A stretch of 64,000 bases of DNA from Sandaracinaceae bacterium (GCA_040218145.1 JAVJQK010000126.1:59434-123433); one strand, 5' to 3'; counted from the first letter of the stretch, positions 48,750 to 53,488 are shown. The notes: generated by a model not told the origin, from the sequence alone. Numbers and translations: made by a program.

Positions 48750-48820
48750 AGCGATCGGTCGGAGTCGAACCGACACTGCGGACGTGGCATGCCCGAGTCC
48801 TGCCGTTGGACCACGATCGC
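48750..48820 (-). tRNA. tRNA-Gly (anticodon GCC)
   Basis: Acceptor GCGATCG/CGATCGC, D stem GTCC/GGAC, loop ATGCCAC, T loop TTCGACT, discriminator T as in bacterial tRNA-Gly. No CCA encoded. Only 4 nt separate it from tRNA-Asp. Confidence 0.95.
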
Positions 48821-48824
48821 GAGA

Positions 48825-48896
48825 CGCCACGTACGGGAATCGAACCCGTCTCACTCGGGAGACAACCGAGCTGCATCCCCAGATGCACAACGCGGC
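48825..48896 (-). tRNA. tRNA-Asp (anticodon GTC)
   Basis: Acceptor GCCGCGT/ACGTGGC, D stem TGCA/TGCA, loop TTGTCTC, T loop TTCGATT, discriminator G. It could be the queuosine-carrying substrate of GluQ (12591). Confidence 0.95.
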
Positions 48897-48903
48897 AAGA
48901 CGA

Positions 48904-48972
48904 TGGAGCGCATCGGAGTCGAACCGATCAGGCCTTCCTTGCAAGGGAAAGCTCCACCCCGGTGGGCACCCC
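48904..48972 (-). tRNA. tRNA-Ala (anticodon TGC), reduced D region
   Basis: Acceptor GGGGTGC/GCGCTCC has the G3-U70 pair that defines tRNA-Ala; loop CTTGCAA; T loop TTCGACT; discriminator A. The D region (15 nt between acceptor and anticodon stem) is shorter than usual and position 8 is C. Confidence 0.85.
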
Positions 48973-49004
48973 TTCTCTGACGGGGGAGATGTAGGGAGCT
49001 GAGA

Positions 49005-49117
49005 TCAGCGACGAGAGGCGACGAGACGCATTGCTCTACCGACTGAGCTATCGCCGCGCAGAAGCGGCGAACCAGATTCGAACTGATGACAGATGTAGTC
49101 TCACCTTCATTCGCTGA
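49005..49117 (-). ncRNA. Y RNA-like (YrlA-type) RNA, copy 1
   Basis: About 113 nt. Ends pair: TCAGCGA with TCGCTGA, next to the conserved CGAATG and CTCGTCG. Inside, in permuted order: a T arm (loop TTCGAAT), an acceptor-like stem TCGCCGC/GCGGCGA closed by TTCTGC, then a D arm GCTC/GAGC. This is the plan of YrlA, the tRNA-mimicking partner of Rsr. It abuts tRNA-Gly(CCC) with no gap. Confidence 0.88.
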
Positions 49118-49188
49118 AGCGATCGACGGGAGTTGCACCCGTGTCTCCGGCATGGGAGGCCGGCGTCCTGCTGCTGGACGACGATCGC
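49118..49188 (-). tRNA. tRNA-Gly (anticodon CCC)
   Basis: Acceptor GCGATCG/CGATCGC identical to that of tRNA-Gly(GCC), loop CTCCCAT, discriminator T. The T loop is TGCAACT, lacking the usual T55 position. The 3' end directly joins Y RNA copy 1. Confidence 0.9.
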
Positions 49189-49193
49189 GAGGA

Positions 49194-49265
49194 CGTGCCT
49201 GCGGAGAATCGAACTCCGCTCCCCAGGTTGAAAGCCTGGGATCCTGATCACTGGACGACAGGCAC
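49194..49265 (-). tRNA. tRNA-Glu (anticodon TTC)
   Basis: Acceptor GTGCCTG/CAGGCAC, D stem GTCC/GGAT, loop CTTTCAA, T loop TTCGATT, discriminator G. Five nt from tRNA-Gly(CCC), 3 nt from Y RNA copy 2. Confidence 0.95.
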
Positions 49266-49268
49266 ATT

Positions 49269-49398
49269 GCAGCGACGAGTCGTGCGAAGACGACTACGTG
49301 CTCTATCCAGACTGAGCTACCGCCGCACGAACGGCGGGTTGGATTCGAACCAACGACCACGTGCGTTCAAGGCATGTAGTCTTCACGGCATTCGCTGC
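49269..49398 (-). ncRNA. Y RNA-like (YrlA-type) RNA, copy 2
   Basis: About 130 nt with end stem GCAGCGA/TCGCTGC, then GAAGACTAC pairing with GTAGTCGTCTTC. The mimic has a T arm (loop TTCGAAT), acceptor-like CCGCCG/CGGCGG closed by a short loop, and a D arm GCTC/GAGC. An anticodon-arm-like hairpin (CGTGC-type stem with CTTGAAC) precedes the T arm. Confidence 0.88.
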
Positions 49399-49399
49399 A

Positions 49400-49484
49400 T
49401 GGAGAGCGGAAGAGTCGAACTCCACACCCCTCGAGGTGCGCACCCGCTAGCAACGGGGCTCGATCCCGGATCGAATCACTCTCC
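49400..49484 (-). tRNA. tRNA-Ser (anticodon GCT)
   Basis: Class II tRNA, 85 nt, acceptor GGAGAGT/GCTCTCC, loop TTGCTAG, a long variable arm, T loop TTCGACT. The discriminator is A, not the usual G of tRNA-Ser. One nt from Y RNA copy 2. Confidence 0.9.
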
Positions 49485-49496
49485 TGAGAGCTGGAG

Positions 49497-49580
49497 CGGA
49501 AGGAAGAGGTCACGCTCCCCACGCCTGTCCGGCGCGCACCGTTTTCGAGACGGGCTCGGCCCTCGGCCGATTTTCCTTCC
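49497..49580 (-). tRNA. tRNA-Ser (anticodon CGA), altered T loop
   Basis: Class II, 84 nt, acceptor GGAAGGA/TCCTTCC, loop CTCGAAA, variable arm GCGCC/GGCGT, discriminator G. The T loop reads AGCGTGA instead of TTCRANT, shared only with tRNA-Ser(GGA). Confidence 0.85.
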
Positions 49581-49585
49581 ATGGA

Positions 49586-49758
49586 TACGCCGCCCTGGAG
49601 TTGCACCAGGTCCTCACCGGGGATGCGACCGAGAGGTCGCTCGAGCGCGTAGCGCTCGGTTTGGGGAGGGAGCGCGAGCCGGCTTTGCCGGTCGCGCGGG
49701 AGGGGGCCTGCAGGCCCCCTCCGAGGTACAGCCCGGTCGGCTCTACAGCCCGCGACGT
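49586..49758 (-). tRNA. Interrupted tRNA-Tyr (anticodon GTA)
   Basis: Acceptor halves ACGTCGC (49758-49752) and GCGGCGT (49593-49587) pair across about 173 nt. The 5' half has a small D arm and CCGGG-CTGTA; the 3' half resumes with CCCGG, then T arm CCTGG-TGCAACT-CCAGG and discriminator A. Between them, in the anticodon loop, lie about 110 nt of consecutive hairpins. The size fits neither a group I nor a group II intron. Functional only if spliced or tolerated; no other tRNA-Tyr is in the array. Confidence 0.65.
49621..49728 (-). repeat. Hairpin element inside tRNA-Tyr
   Basis: Four adjacent stem-loops: GCGACC/GGTCGC with a GAGA loop (+ strand), GAGCGC/GCGCTC, a 26-nt near-palindrome around CCGGC/GCCGG, and a 24-nt perfect palindrome GGAGGGGG...CCCCCTCC. 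The last resembles the hairpin termini of the larger repeats at 51286, 51453 and 52887. Probably a REP-like or MITE-like insertion. Confidence 0.6.
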
Positions 49759-49762
49759 GAAG

Positions 49763-49878
49763 GCAGCGACGAGATATGTGAAGACAGTTCCTGTTGTCCT
49801 ACCGCTAGACGACCGCCGAGGCGGGTCGGAGTCGAACCGACGTCTGCAGGGTGATGTAGTCTTCACGGCATTCGCTGC
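49763..49878 (-). ncRNA. Y RNA-like (YrlA-type) RNA, copy 3
   Basis: About 116 nt. End stem GCAGCGA/TCGCTGC; GTGAAGAC pairs perfectly with GTCTTCAC; T arm GTCGG-TTCGACT-CCGAC; acceptor-like CCGCC/GGCGG with a minimal loop; then a D arm GTCC-like GTCT/GGAC. It lies 4 nt from the interrupted tRNA-Tyr. Confidence 0.88.
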
Positions 49879-49922
49879 GCCGTTCGTGCGTGACGCGCTC
49901 GCCTCTCTCGAGAGCGACGCGA

Positions 49923-50011
49923 CGGAAGATGGAGGTCACGCTCCCCACCCGTGGAGATCCACGAGCGCGCCGGCTTCCAACCGGGCTCGGCCCTCGGCCG
50001 ATTCACCTTCC
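49923..50011 (-). tRNA. tRNA-Ser (anticodon GGA), altered T loop
   Basis: Class II, 89 nt, acceptor GGAAGGT/ATCTTCC, loop TTGGAAG, variable arm CGTGGA/TCCACG, discriminator G. T loop AGCGTGA as in tRNA-Ser(CGA). It is the first tRNA downstream of the HNH gene. Confidence 0.85.
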
Positions 50012-50055
50012 TCGAGGAGCCCGGAGACCGCCGAGGCGATCTCCGGGCGATGAGC

Positions 50056-50577
50056 TCAGCTGTCGTCGGTGCTCCACCAGACCCAGTCCTTCCAGGGGTC
50101 CGGCAGCGCGCGACCGCTCCCCAGCTTGGGAAGCCCCGAGGGCAGCGTCGTCGGACGCGTGGGCCGAGACAGGAGCTTCATGCCGGCTTGTTCGGGCGTG
50201 CGGTTGCCCTTGCGCCCGTTGCAGTCACGGCACGCGGTCACGATGTTCTCCCAGGACGTCCGCCCGCCCTGGGAGCGCGGCTGGACATGGTCGAACGTGA
50301 GCTCCCGCGCCGGCAGCTTCTCGCCGCAGTACTGGCAACGGAAACCGTCGCGGGTCAGCACGTTGACGCGAGAGAAGCGGATCTTCGGCTGCCGATGCTT
50401 GATGGCGCGGGTGAGCCGCACGACGGCGGGCTTCGGCAGGGCCGTGCTCACCGAGCGGATGAGCTCGTCATAGGTCTCGACGACCTCCACCTTCCCCGTG
50501 AAGGACATCAGGATGGCCTTCTGCCAGCCGACGATCCGGTGTGGCAAGTAGCCTCGAGTCAGGACCAACGTGTCCAT
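50056..50577 (-). CDS. HNH endonuclease within the RNA array
   Basis: A 173-residue HNH protein. An N-terminal segment (LVLTRGYLPHRIVGWQKAI) typical of stand-alone HNH enzymes precedes the zinc/HNH core: CQYCGEKL, then the catalytic LTFDHVQPRSQGG and CRDCNGRKGNRTP, with four Cys and the His-Asn pair. The ATG at 50577 has AAGGAAGG upstream. It is on the array strand between tRNA-Leu(CAA) and tRNA-Ser(GGA). It may be a homing-like or RNA/DNA nuclease that maintains or remodels the array; the substrate is unknown. Confidence 0.92.
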   Translation of the reverse strand: MDTLVLTRGYLPHRIVGWQKAILMSFTGKVEVVETYDELIRSVSTALPKPAVVRLTRAIKHRQPKIRFSRVNVLTRDGFRCQYCGEKLPARELTFDHVQPRSQGGRTSWENIVTACRDCNGRKGNRTPEQAGMKLLSRPTRPTTLPSGLPKLGSGRALPDPWKDWVWWSTDDS

Positions 50578-50597
50578 GGAGCACCTTCCTTCGGGAA

Positions 50598-50671
50598 TGC
50601 GGACGGCGAGAGTCGAACTCGCACTGGACGGGGCTTGAGACCGTCGCCTCTGCCAATTGGGCTACGTCCGC
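50598..50671 (-). tRNA. tRNA-Leu-like (anticodon CAA), no variable arm
   Basis: Acceptor GCGGACG/CGTCCGC, T loop TTCGACT, discriminator A. The loop CTCAAGC gives CAA, with a T-C mismatch closing the stem. The variable region is 5 nt, whereas bacterial tRNA-Leu has a long arm. The D loop AATTGGCAGA is shared with its two neighbours. Confidence 0.8.
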
Positions 50672-50704
50672 GGTTGGAAAATCGATCACGGTGTCTTGCA
50701 CCGA

Positions 50705-50779
50705 TGCGAACGGGGAGAGTCGAACTCCCACTGAACGGCGTCTGAGACCGCTGCCTCTGCCTGGTTGGGCTACGTTCGC
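50705..50779 (-). tRNA. tRNA-Leu-like (anticodon CAG), no variable arm
   Basis: Acceptor GCGAACG/CGTTCGC, anticodon stem GCGGT/GCCGT, loop CTCAGAC, T loop TTCGACT, discriminator A. The variable region is short, as in the two flanking Leu-type genes. Confidence 0.83.
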
Positions 50780-50783
50780 GTGT

Positions 50784-50856
50784 TGCGGATGGAGGGATTC
50801 GAACCTTCACTGGACGGCATCTCGGACCGCTGCCTCTGCCATTGGGCTACATCCGC
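50784..50856 (-). tRNA. tRNA-Leu-like (anticodon GAG), C33
   Basis: Acceptor GCGGATG/CATCCGC, loop CCGAGAT with C in place of U33, T loop TTCGAAT, one A-C mismatch in the T stem, discriminator A, short variable region. Confidence 0.8.
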
Positions 50857-51062
50857 GTCAGGATCTGTTTCATGGGTCACGAGGCGGTCGACCGCCCGGG
50901 GCATCCGGGTGAAGCGGGTGGAACGTCACCCACCGGGCGGTCGACCGACCTCTCGCCTGGGTCCCGCCGGACCGTGGCCACCCGCCGGTCACCCGCGAGG
51001 CTCGCGCTCGCGGTCGCCCCTCGTCTCGAGGAGCGCGGCGTCGTCAGGAGCAGGTCCCATGA
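50857..51062. other. Array spacer with 15-bp perfect inverted repeat
   Basis: 206 bp without a tRNA. CGGTCGACCGCCCGG (50885-50899) is the perfect inverse of 50933-50947; the 33-nt loop holds a further GGGTG/CACCC stem. The rest shows more short palindromes. No coding signal. Confidence 0.6.
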
Positions 51063-51135
51063 CGCTCTCGCCTGGAGTCGAACCAGGAATGCGGGCTTCG
51101 GAAACCCGAGTGAGGATCCATTTCACTACGAGAGC
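51063..51135 (-). tRNA. tRNA-Arg (anticodon CCG)
   Basis: Acceptor GCTCTCG/CGAGAGC, D stem GTGA/TCAC, loop TTCCGAA, T arm CCTGG-TTCGACT-CCAGG, discriminator G. Regular cloverleaf. Confidence 0.95.
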
Positions 51136-51139
51136 TCGT

Positions 51140-51204
51140 CTCCGTCGTCCGGCGGTGCGTCCAGCGCGGGGGGATGCGCCGGCGGCACGTTCGATCCGAC
51201 GGAG
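51140..51204 (-). ncRNA. Structured spacer RNA between tRNA-Pro and tRNA-Arg
   Basis: CTCCGTCG (51140-51147) pairs with CGACGGAG (51197-51204), and CCGGCG-type bases inside form a second stem. It begins 1 nt from the tRNA-Pro 3' end, as the Y RNAs do, but lacks the CGAATG and CTCGTCG motifs. Possibly a degenerate or different small RNA. Confidence 0.35.
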
Positions 51205-51205
51205 A

Positions 51206-51277
51206 TCGGAGAGGGAGGAATCGAACCTCCGTGGTCTGGTTCCCGAAACCAGTGCGTGGCCACTACGCTACACTCCG
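51206..51277 (-). tRNA. tRNA-Pro (anticodon CGG)
   Basis: Acceptor CGGAGTG/CTCTCCG with the C1-G72 pair typical of bacterial tRNA-Pro (one T-T mismatch), anticodon stem CTGGT/ACCAG, loop TTCGGGA, T loop TTCGATT, discriminator A. Confidence 0.92.
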
Positions 51278-51285
51278 TTTCTTTT

Positions 51286-51934
51286 GGAGGGCCTGAACGC
51301 AGGCCCTCCCCCCATTGGGCAGAGCGCCAACGGGGCCCCCCTCCCGACTACGGCAGCGCTCGCTTCGCTCGCGCTGCCGGCCCCAGCGACGGGGCGCTGG
51401 GGGCCCTGCGGCTCGCGCTCGCGCTTCGCGCTCGCTGGCCGCCCTTCTTGTTGGAGGGCCTGAACGCAGGCCCTCCCCCCATTGGGCAAAGCGCCAATGG
51501 GGCCCCCCTCCCGACTACGGCAGCGCTCGCTTCGCTCGCGCCGCCGGCCCCAGCGACGGGGCGCTGGGGGCCCTGCGGCTCGCGCTCGCGCTGTCGCGCT
51601 CGCTGGCCGCCCTGGCGGGATGGAGGTTGCTCGCTTCGCTGTCGCTCGCTCCGGTGTCGCCGGACTTCGCGTTCGCTTCGCTGTCGCTCGCTTCGGCCTT
51701 CGCTTCGCTGTCGCTCGCTCCGGTGTCGCCGGCCTTCGCGTTCGCTTCGCTGTCGCTCGCTCCGGCCTTCGCGTTCGCTTCGCTGTCGCTCGCTTCGGCT
51801 TCGCGTCGCTGTCGCTCGCTTCGGCCTCGCGTTCGCTTCGCTGTCGCTCGCTTCGTCTCTCGCGTTCGCTTCGCTGTCGCTCGCTTCGTCTCTCGCGTTC
51901 GCTTCGCTGTCGCTCGCTTCGAGCCTTCGGCGTA
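51286..51934. repeat. Hairpin-ended repeats and GCGAGCGACAGCGAA-type array
   Basis: No gene. Two direct copies start with hairpin GGAGGGCC...GGCCCTCC at 51286 and 51453 (167 bp apart). The second copy continues into a GC-rich tract in which a unit close to TTCGCTGTCGCTCGCTTC recurs about nine times to 51925. Long frames here are low-complexity artefacts. Confidence 0.8.
51453..51703 (+). mobile_element. Hairpin-ended element, left copy of a 250-bp inverted pair
   Basis: About 250 bp closely match, in inverse orientation, 52637-52887. The outer ends are the hairpin GGAGGGCCTGAACGC...CCTCC. There is no transposase, so it would be a non-autonomous (MITE-like or REP-like) element. The pair brackets tRNA-Arg(ACG) to the sixth Y RNA-like gene. 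Confidence 0.55.
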
Positions 51935-52007
51935 CACCCTCGGCAGGACTCGAACCTGCACCCTCCTGATTCGTAATCAGGCGCTCATCCATTCGAGCTA
52001 CGAGGGT
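51935..52007 (-). tRNA. tRNA-Arg (anticodon ACG)
   Basis: Acceptor ACCCTCG/CGAGGGT, D stem GCTC/GAGC, anticodon stem CCTGA/TCAGG, loop TTACGAA, T loop TTCGAGT, discriminator G. A34 would be deaminated to inosine by TadA. Confidence 0.95.
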
Positions 52008-52011
52008 AGGA

Positions 52012-52080
52012 AGTGCCGAGAGGGAGTCGCGCCCTCTCTCGTTGGGTTGCAGCCAGCGATGCTCGCTCGAGCTTCGGCAC
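52012..52080 (-). tRNA. tRNA-Cys (anticodon GCA), reduced D loop
   Basis: Acceptor GTGCCGA/TCGGCAC, loop CTGCAAC, discriminator T as in tRNA-Cys. The D arm GCTC-GAGC-GAGC has only a 4-nt loop, and the T loop is CGCGACT. Sixty-nine nt in all. Confidence 0.85.
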
Positions 52081-52085
52081 GGAGC

Positions 52086-52166
52086 GGTCGACGAGGAGGC
52101 CGTGAGGTGAGCCCTTGCGGGCGTTGGTTTGCAGCCAATTTGATGTACTCACGGCGGCATTCGACC
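52086..52166 (-). ncRNA. Y RNA-like RNA, copy 4 (minimal, no D arm)
   Basis: About 81 nt. End stem GGTCGA/TCGACC, conserved CGAATGCC and CTCGTCG, CCGTGAG pairing with CTCACGG. The mimic is reduced to a T-arm-like hairpin (TTGG-CTGCAAA-CCAA) and an acceptor-like hairpin GCCC-GCAA-GGGC with a GNRA loop. One nt from tRNA-Val(GAC). Confidence 0.75.
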
Positions 52167-52167
52167 A

Positions 52168-52240
52168 TGATCGAGGCGGGAGACGATCCCACGACCTCCG
52201 GCGTGTCGGGCCGGCGCTCTGCCTGCTGAGCTACTCGATC
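52168..52240 (-). tRNA. tRNA-Val (anticodon GAC), C33
   Basis: Acceptor GATCGAG/CTCGATC, D stem GCTC/GAGC, anticodon stem CCGGC/GCCGG, loop CCGACAC with C33, discriminator A. The T loop is ATCGTCT. Confidence 0.88.
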
Positions 52241-52244
52241 GATG

Positions 52245-52317
52245 TGGTCCAGGCGGGAGACGATCCCGCGACCTCCGGCATGTGACACCGGCGCTCTGCC
52301 TGCTGAGCTACTGGACC
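52245..52317 (-). tRNA. tRNA-Val (anticodon CAC)
   Basis: Acceptor GGTCCAG/CTGGACC, loop GTCACAT, discriminator A. Its D arm and T arm (loop ATCGTCT) match those of tRNA-Val(GAC), so the two are recent duplicates. Confidence 0.9.
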
Positions 52318-52321
52318 TCGG

Positions 52322-52427
52322 GCAGCGACGAAGGGTGCGAAGACGTAGCTTCTCCGCCCGCGGGATGGACGGATTCGGAGTCGAACCAAAGTAAAGCAAC
52401 CATGTAGTCTTCACTGGCATTCGCTGC
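52322..52427 (-). ncRNA. Y RNA-like RNA, copy 5 (no D arm)
   Basis: About 106 nt. End stem GCAGCGA/TCGCTGC, then GTGAAGAC and GTCTTC; T arm TTTGG-TTCGACT-CCGAA; acceptor-like TCCGTCC/GGGCGGA with a 7-nt loop. The D arm is absent. Four nt from tRNA-Val(CAC). Confidence 0.82.
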
Positions 52428-52434
52428 GTAGAGA

Positions 52435-52549
52435 GTGATGGCGACGAGAGGATGCGAGGACGCTGCTCTCCCGCTGAGCTACGCCCCGGTAGATCGAGGC
52501 GGCCGGATTCAGACCGGCGACTCCAAGGTGCAAACGATGTAGGCATCAG
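52435..52549 (-). ncRNA. Y RNA-like RNA, copy 6 (divergent end stem)
   Basis: Permuted mimic with T arm GCCGG-TCTGAAT-CCGGC, acceptor-like CGCCTCG/CGGGGCG closed by ATCTAC, then D arm GCTC/GAGC. The 3' strand keeps CTCGTCG; the 5' strand is altered (GCTGATGCCTACAT), pairing mainly TGATG with CATCA. May be degenerate or a different Rsr-binding class. Confidence 0.68.
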
Positions 52550-52897
52550 CGGGCGAGGGGAGCCCTGCCTCGCGGGACGAGGGCCAGCGTTGTGGCCCTC
52601 CAGAAGGACGCGAGCGACAGCGACGCGGACGCGAAGGCCGGGAGCGAGCGACAGCGAAGCGAACGCGAAGGCCGGCGACACCGGAGCGAGCGACAGCGAA
52701 GCGAGCAACCTCCATCCCGCCAGGGCGGCCAGCGAGCGCGACAGCGCGAGCGCGAGCCGCAGGGCCCCCAGCGCTCCGTCGCTGGGGTCGGCGGCGAAGC
52801 GCGCGGAGCGCGCGACCCGCCGTAGTCGGGAGGGGGGCCCCATGGGCGCTCTGCCCCATGGGGGGAGGGCCTGCGTTCAGGCCCTCCAGAAGGGAAA
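52550..52897. repeat. Inverted copy of the hairpin-ended repeats
   Basis: No gene. From 52887 leftwards to about 52637 it mirrors 51453-51703, including the GGAGGGCC hairpin and the GCGAGCGACAGCG units; 52550-52600 adds a further partial hairpin end. Confidence 0.75.
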
Positions 52898-52973
52898 GTG
52901 GGCCGACGGGACTCGCACCCGCTAATGGCCTGGGTCACAGCCAGGCGCCTCGACGACTTCGGCTTCGGTCCAC
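52898..52973 (-). tRNA. tRNA-His (anticodon GTG)
   Basis: Has the G at position -1 opposite discriminator C that defines tRNA-His. Acceptor TGGACCG/CGGCCCA (one A-C mismatch), loop CTGTGAC, T loop TGCGAGT, position 8 is A. Confidence 0.92.
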
Positions 52974-52984
52974 AGAAACTGGAG

Positions 52985-53055
52985 TGCCTCGAGCTGGAGT
53001 CGCACCAGCACCTCCCGGATTTCACCCAGGCGCTCGACTGTCGAGCTGTCGAGGC
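52985..53055 (-). tRNA. tRNA-Phe (anticodon GAA)
   Basis: Acceptor GCCTCGA/TCGAGGC, D stem GCTC/GAGC, anticodon stem CCTGG/CCGGG, loop GTGAAAT, T loop TGCGACT, discriminator A. Position 8 is C. Confidence 0.92.
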
Positions 53056-53057
53056 AG

Positions 53058-53152
53058 CGCGACGACGAGCGAGGGTGAGACTGAGCTCCCGAGGGAATCG
53101 AACCCTCGTACGTACTCGTCGGAGCCATGTAGTCCCACGTGCATTCGTCGCG
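53058..53152 (-). ncRNA. Y RNA-like RNA, copy 7 (T arm only)
   Basis: About 95 nt. End stem CGCGACGA/TCGTCGCG, GTGGGACT pairing with AGTCTCAC, conserved GACTACAT. Only a T-arm-like hairpin GAGGG-TTCGATT-CCCTC remains, on a GGCTCC/GGGAGC stem; acceptor and D arms are missing. It lies between tRNA-Asn (3 nt) and tRNA-Phe (2 nt). Confidence 0.75.
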
Positions 53153-53155
53153 TAG

Positions 53156-53227
53156 CGCCGCCGGAAGGAGTCGAACCTTCACACCCCCGGTTAACAGCCG
53201 GGTGCTCTGCCGTTGAGCCACGGCGGC
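53156..53227 (-). tRNA. tRNA-Asn (anticodon GTT)
   Basis: Acceptor GCCGCCG/CGGCGGC, D stem GCTC/GAGC, anticodon stem CCCGG/CCGGG, loop CTGTTAA, T loop TTCGACT, discriminator G. Regular cloverleaf. Confidence 0.96.
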
Positions 53228-53304
53228 GTTCGGACCTCGGGGCGCCTGCCACGCGCCCCTGAGGAGACCTGATTTTCAAGGATCGGCCCCACTGGGTGAG
53301 GCGT

Positions 53305-53375
53305 TGCCGCGCCGAGGAGTCGCACCCCGACCTTCCGGTTCAGAGCCGGATGTCCTGCTGTTGGACCAGCGCGGC
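53305..53375 (-). tRNA. tRNA-Gln (anticodon CTG)
   Basis: Acceptor GCCGCGC/GCGCGGC, D stem GTCC/GGAC, loop CTCTGAA, T loop TGCGACT, discriminator A (the TTG isoacceptor has G). Confidence 0.93.
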
Positions 53376-53380
53376 GATGA

Positions 53381-53451
53381 TGAAGCGCCAGGGAGTCGCA
53401 CCCCGATCGACCGGTTAAGAGCCGGTTGCTCTGCTGTTGAGCTAGCGCCCC
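53381..53451 (-). tRNA. tRNA-Lys (anticodon CTT)
   Basis: Acceptor GGGGCGC/GCGCTTC, D stem GCTC/GAGC, anticodon stem ACCGG/CCGGT, loop CTCTTAA, T loop TGCGACT, discriminator A. First tRNA of the array, starting 3 nt after the attenuator T-run. Confidence 0.95.
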
Positions 53452-53453
53452 AG

Positions 53454-53488
53454 AAACAAAAAGGCCGTCTGCGTACACACAGACGGCC
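53454..53488 (-). terminator. Intrinsic terminator/attenuator before the array
   Basis: On the minus strand GGCCGTCTG and CAGACGGCC form a 9-bp stem with an 8-nt loop, followed by TTTTTGTTT. There is no room for a promoter between it and tRNA-Lys, so array transcription must pass it. Confidence 0.85.

Noticed and set aside
49621..49728. Group I intron in tRNA-Tyr
   Set aside because: The insert is about 110 nt, far too short, with no P/Q/R/S core visible; it is a set of simple hairpins.
51620..51930. CRISPR-like repeat array
   Set aside because: The units are irregular in spacing, there are no unique spacers of constant length, no Cas genes, and the repeats are GC-rich simple sequence that also occurs inverted at 52640.
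49005..52549. True circularly permuted tRNA genes, as in some algae and archaea
   Set aside because: The permuted units lack a consistent anticodon arm, and their end stems and conserved CGAATG/CTCGTCG motifs fit Y RNAs next to an rsr gene better. Kept only as an alternative for copy 2.
51268..52843. Long Arg/Ser/Leu-rich frames across the tRNA array
   Set aside because: They run through tRNA genes and simple repeats, lack ribosome sites, and appear on both strands in several frames.
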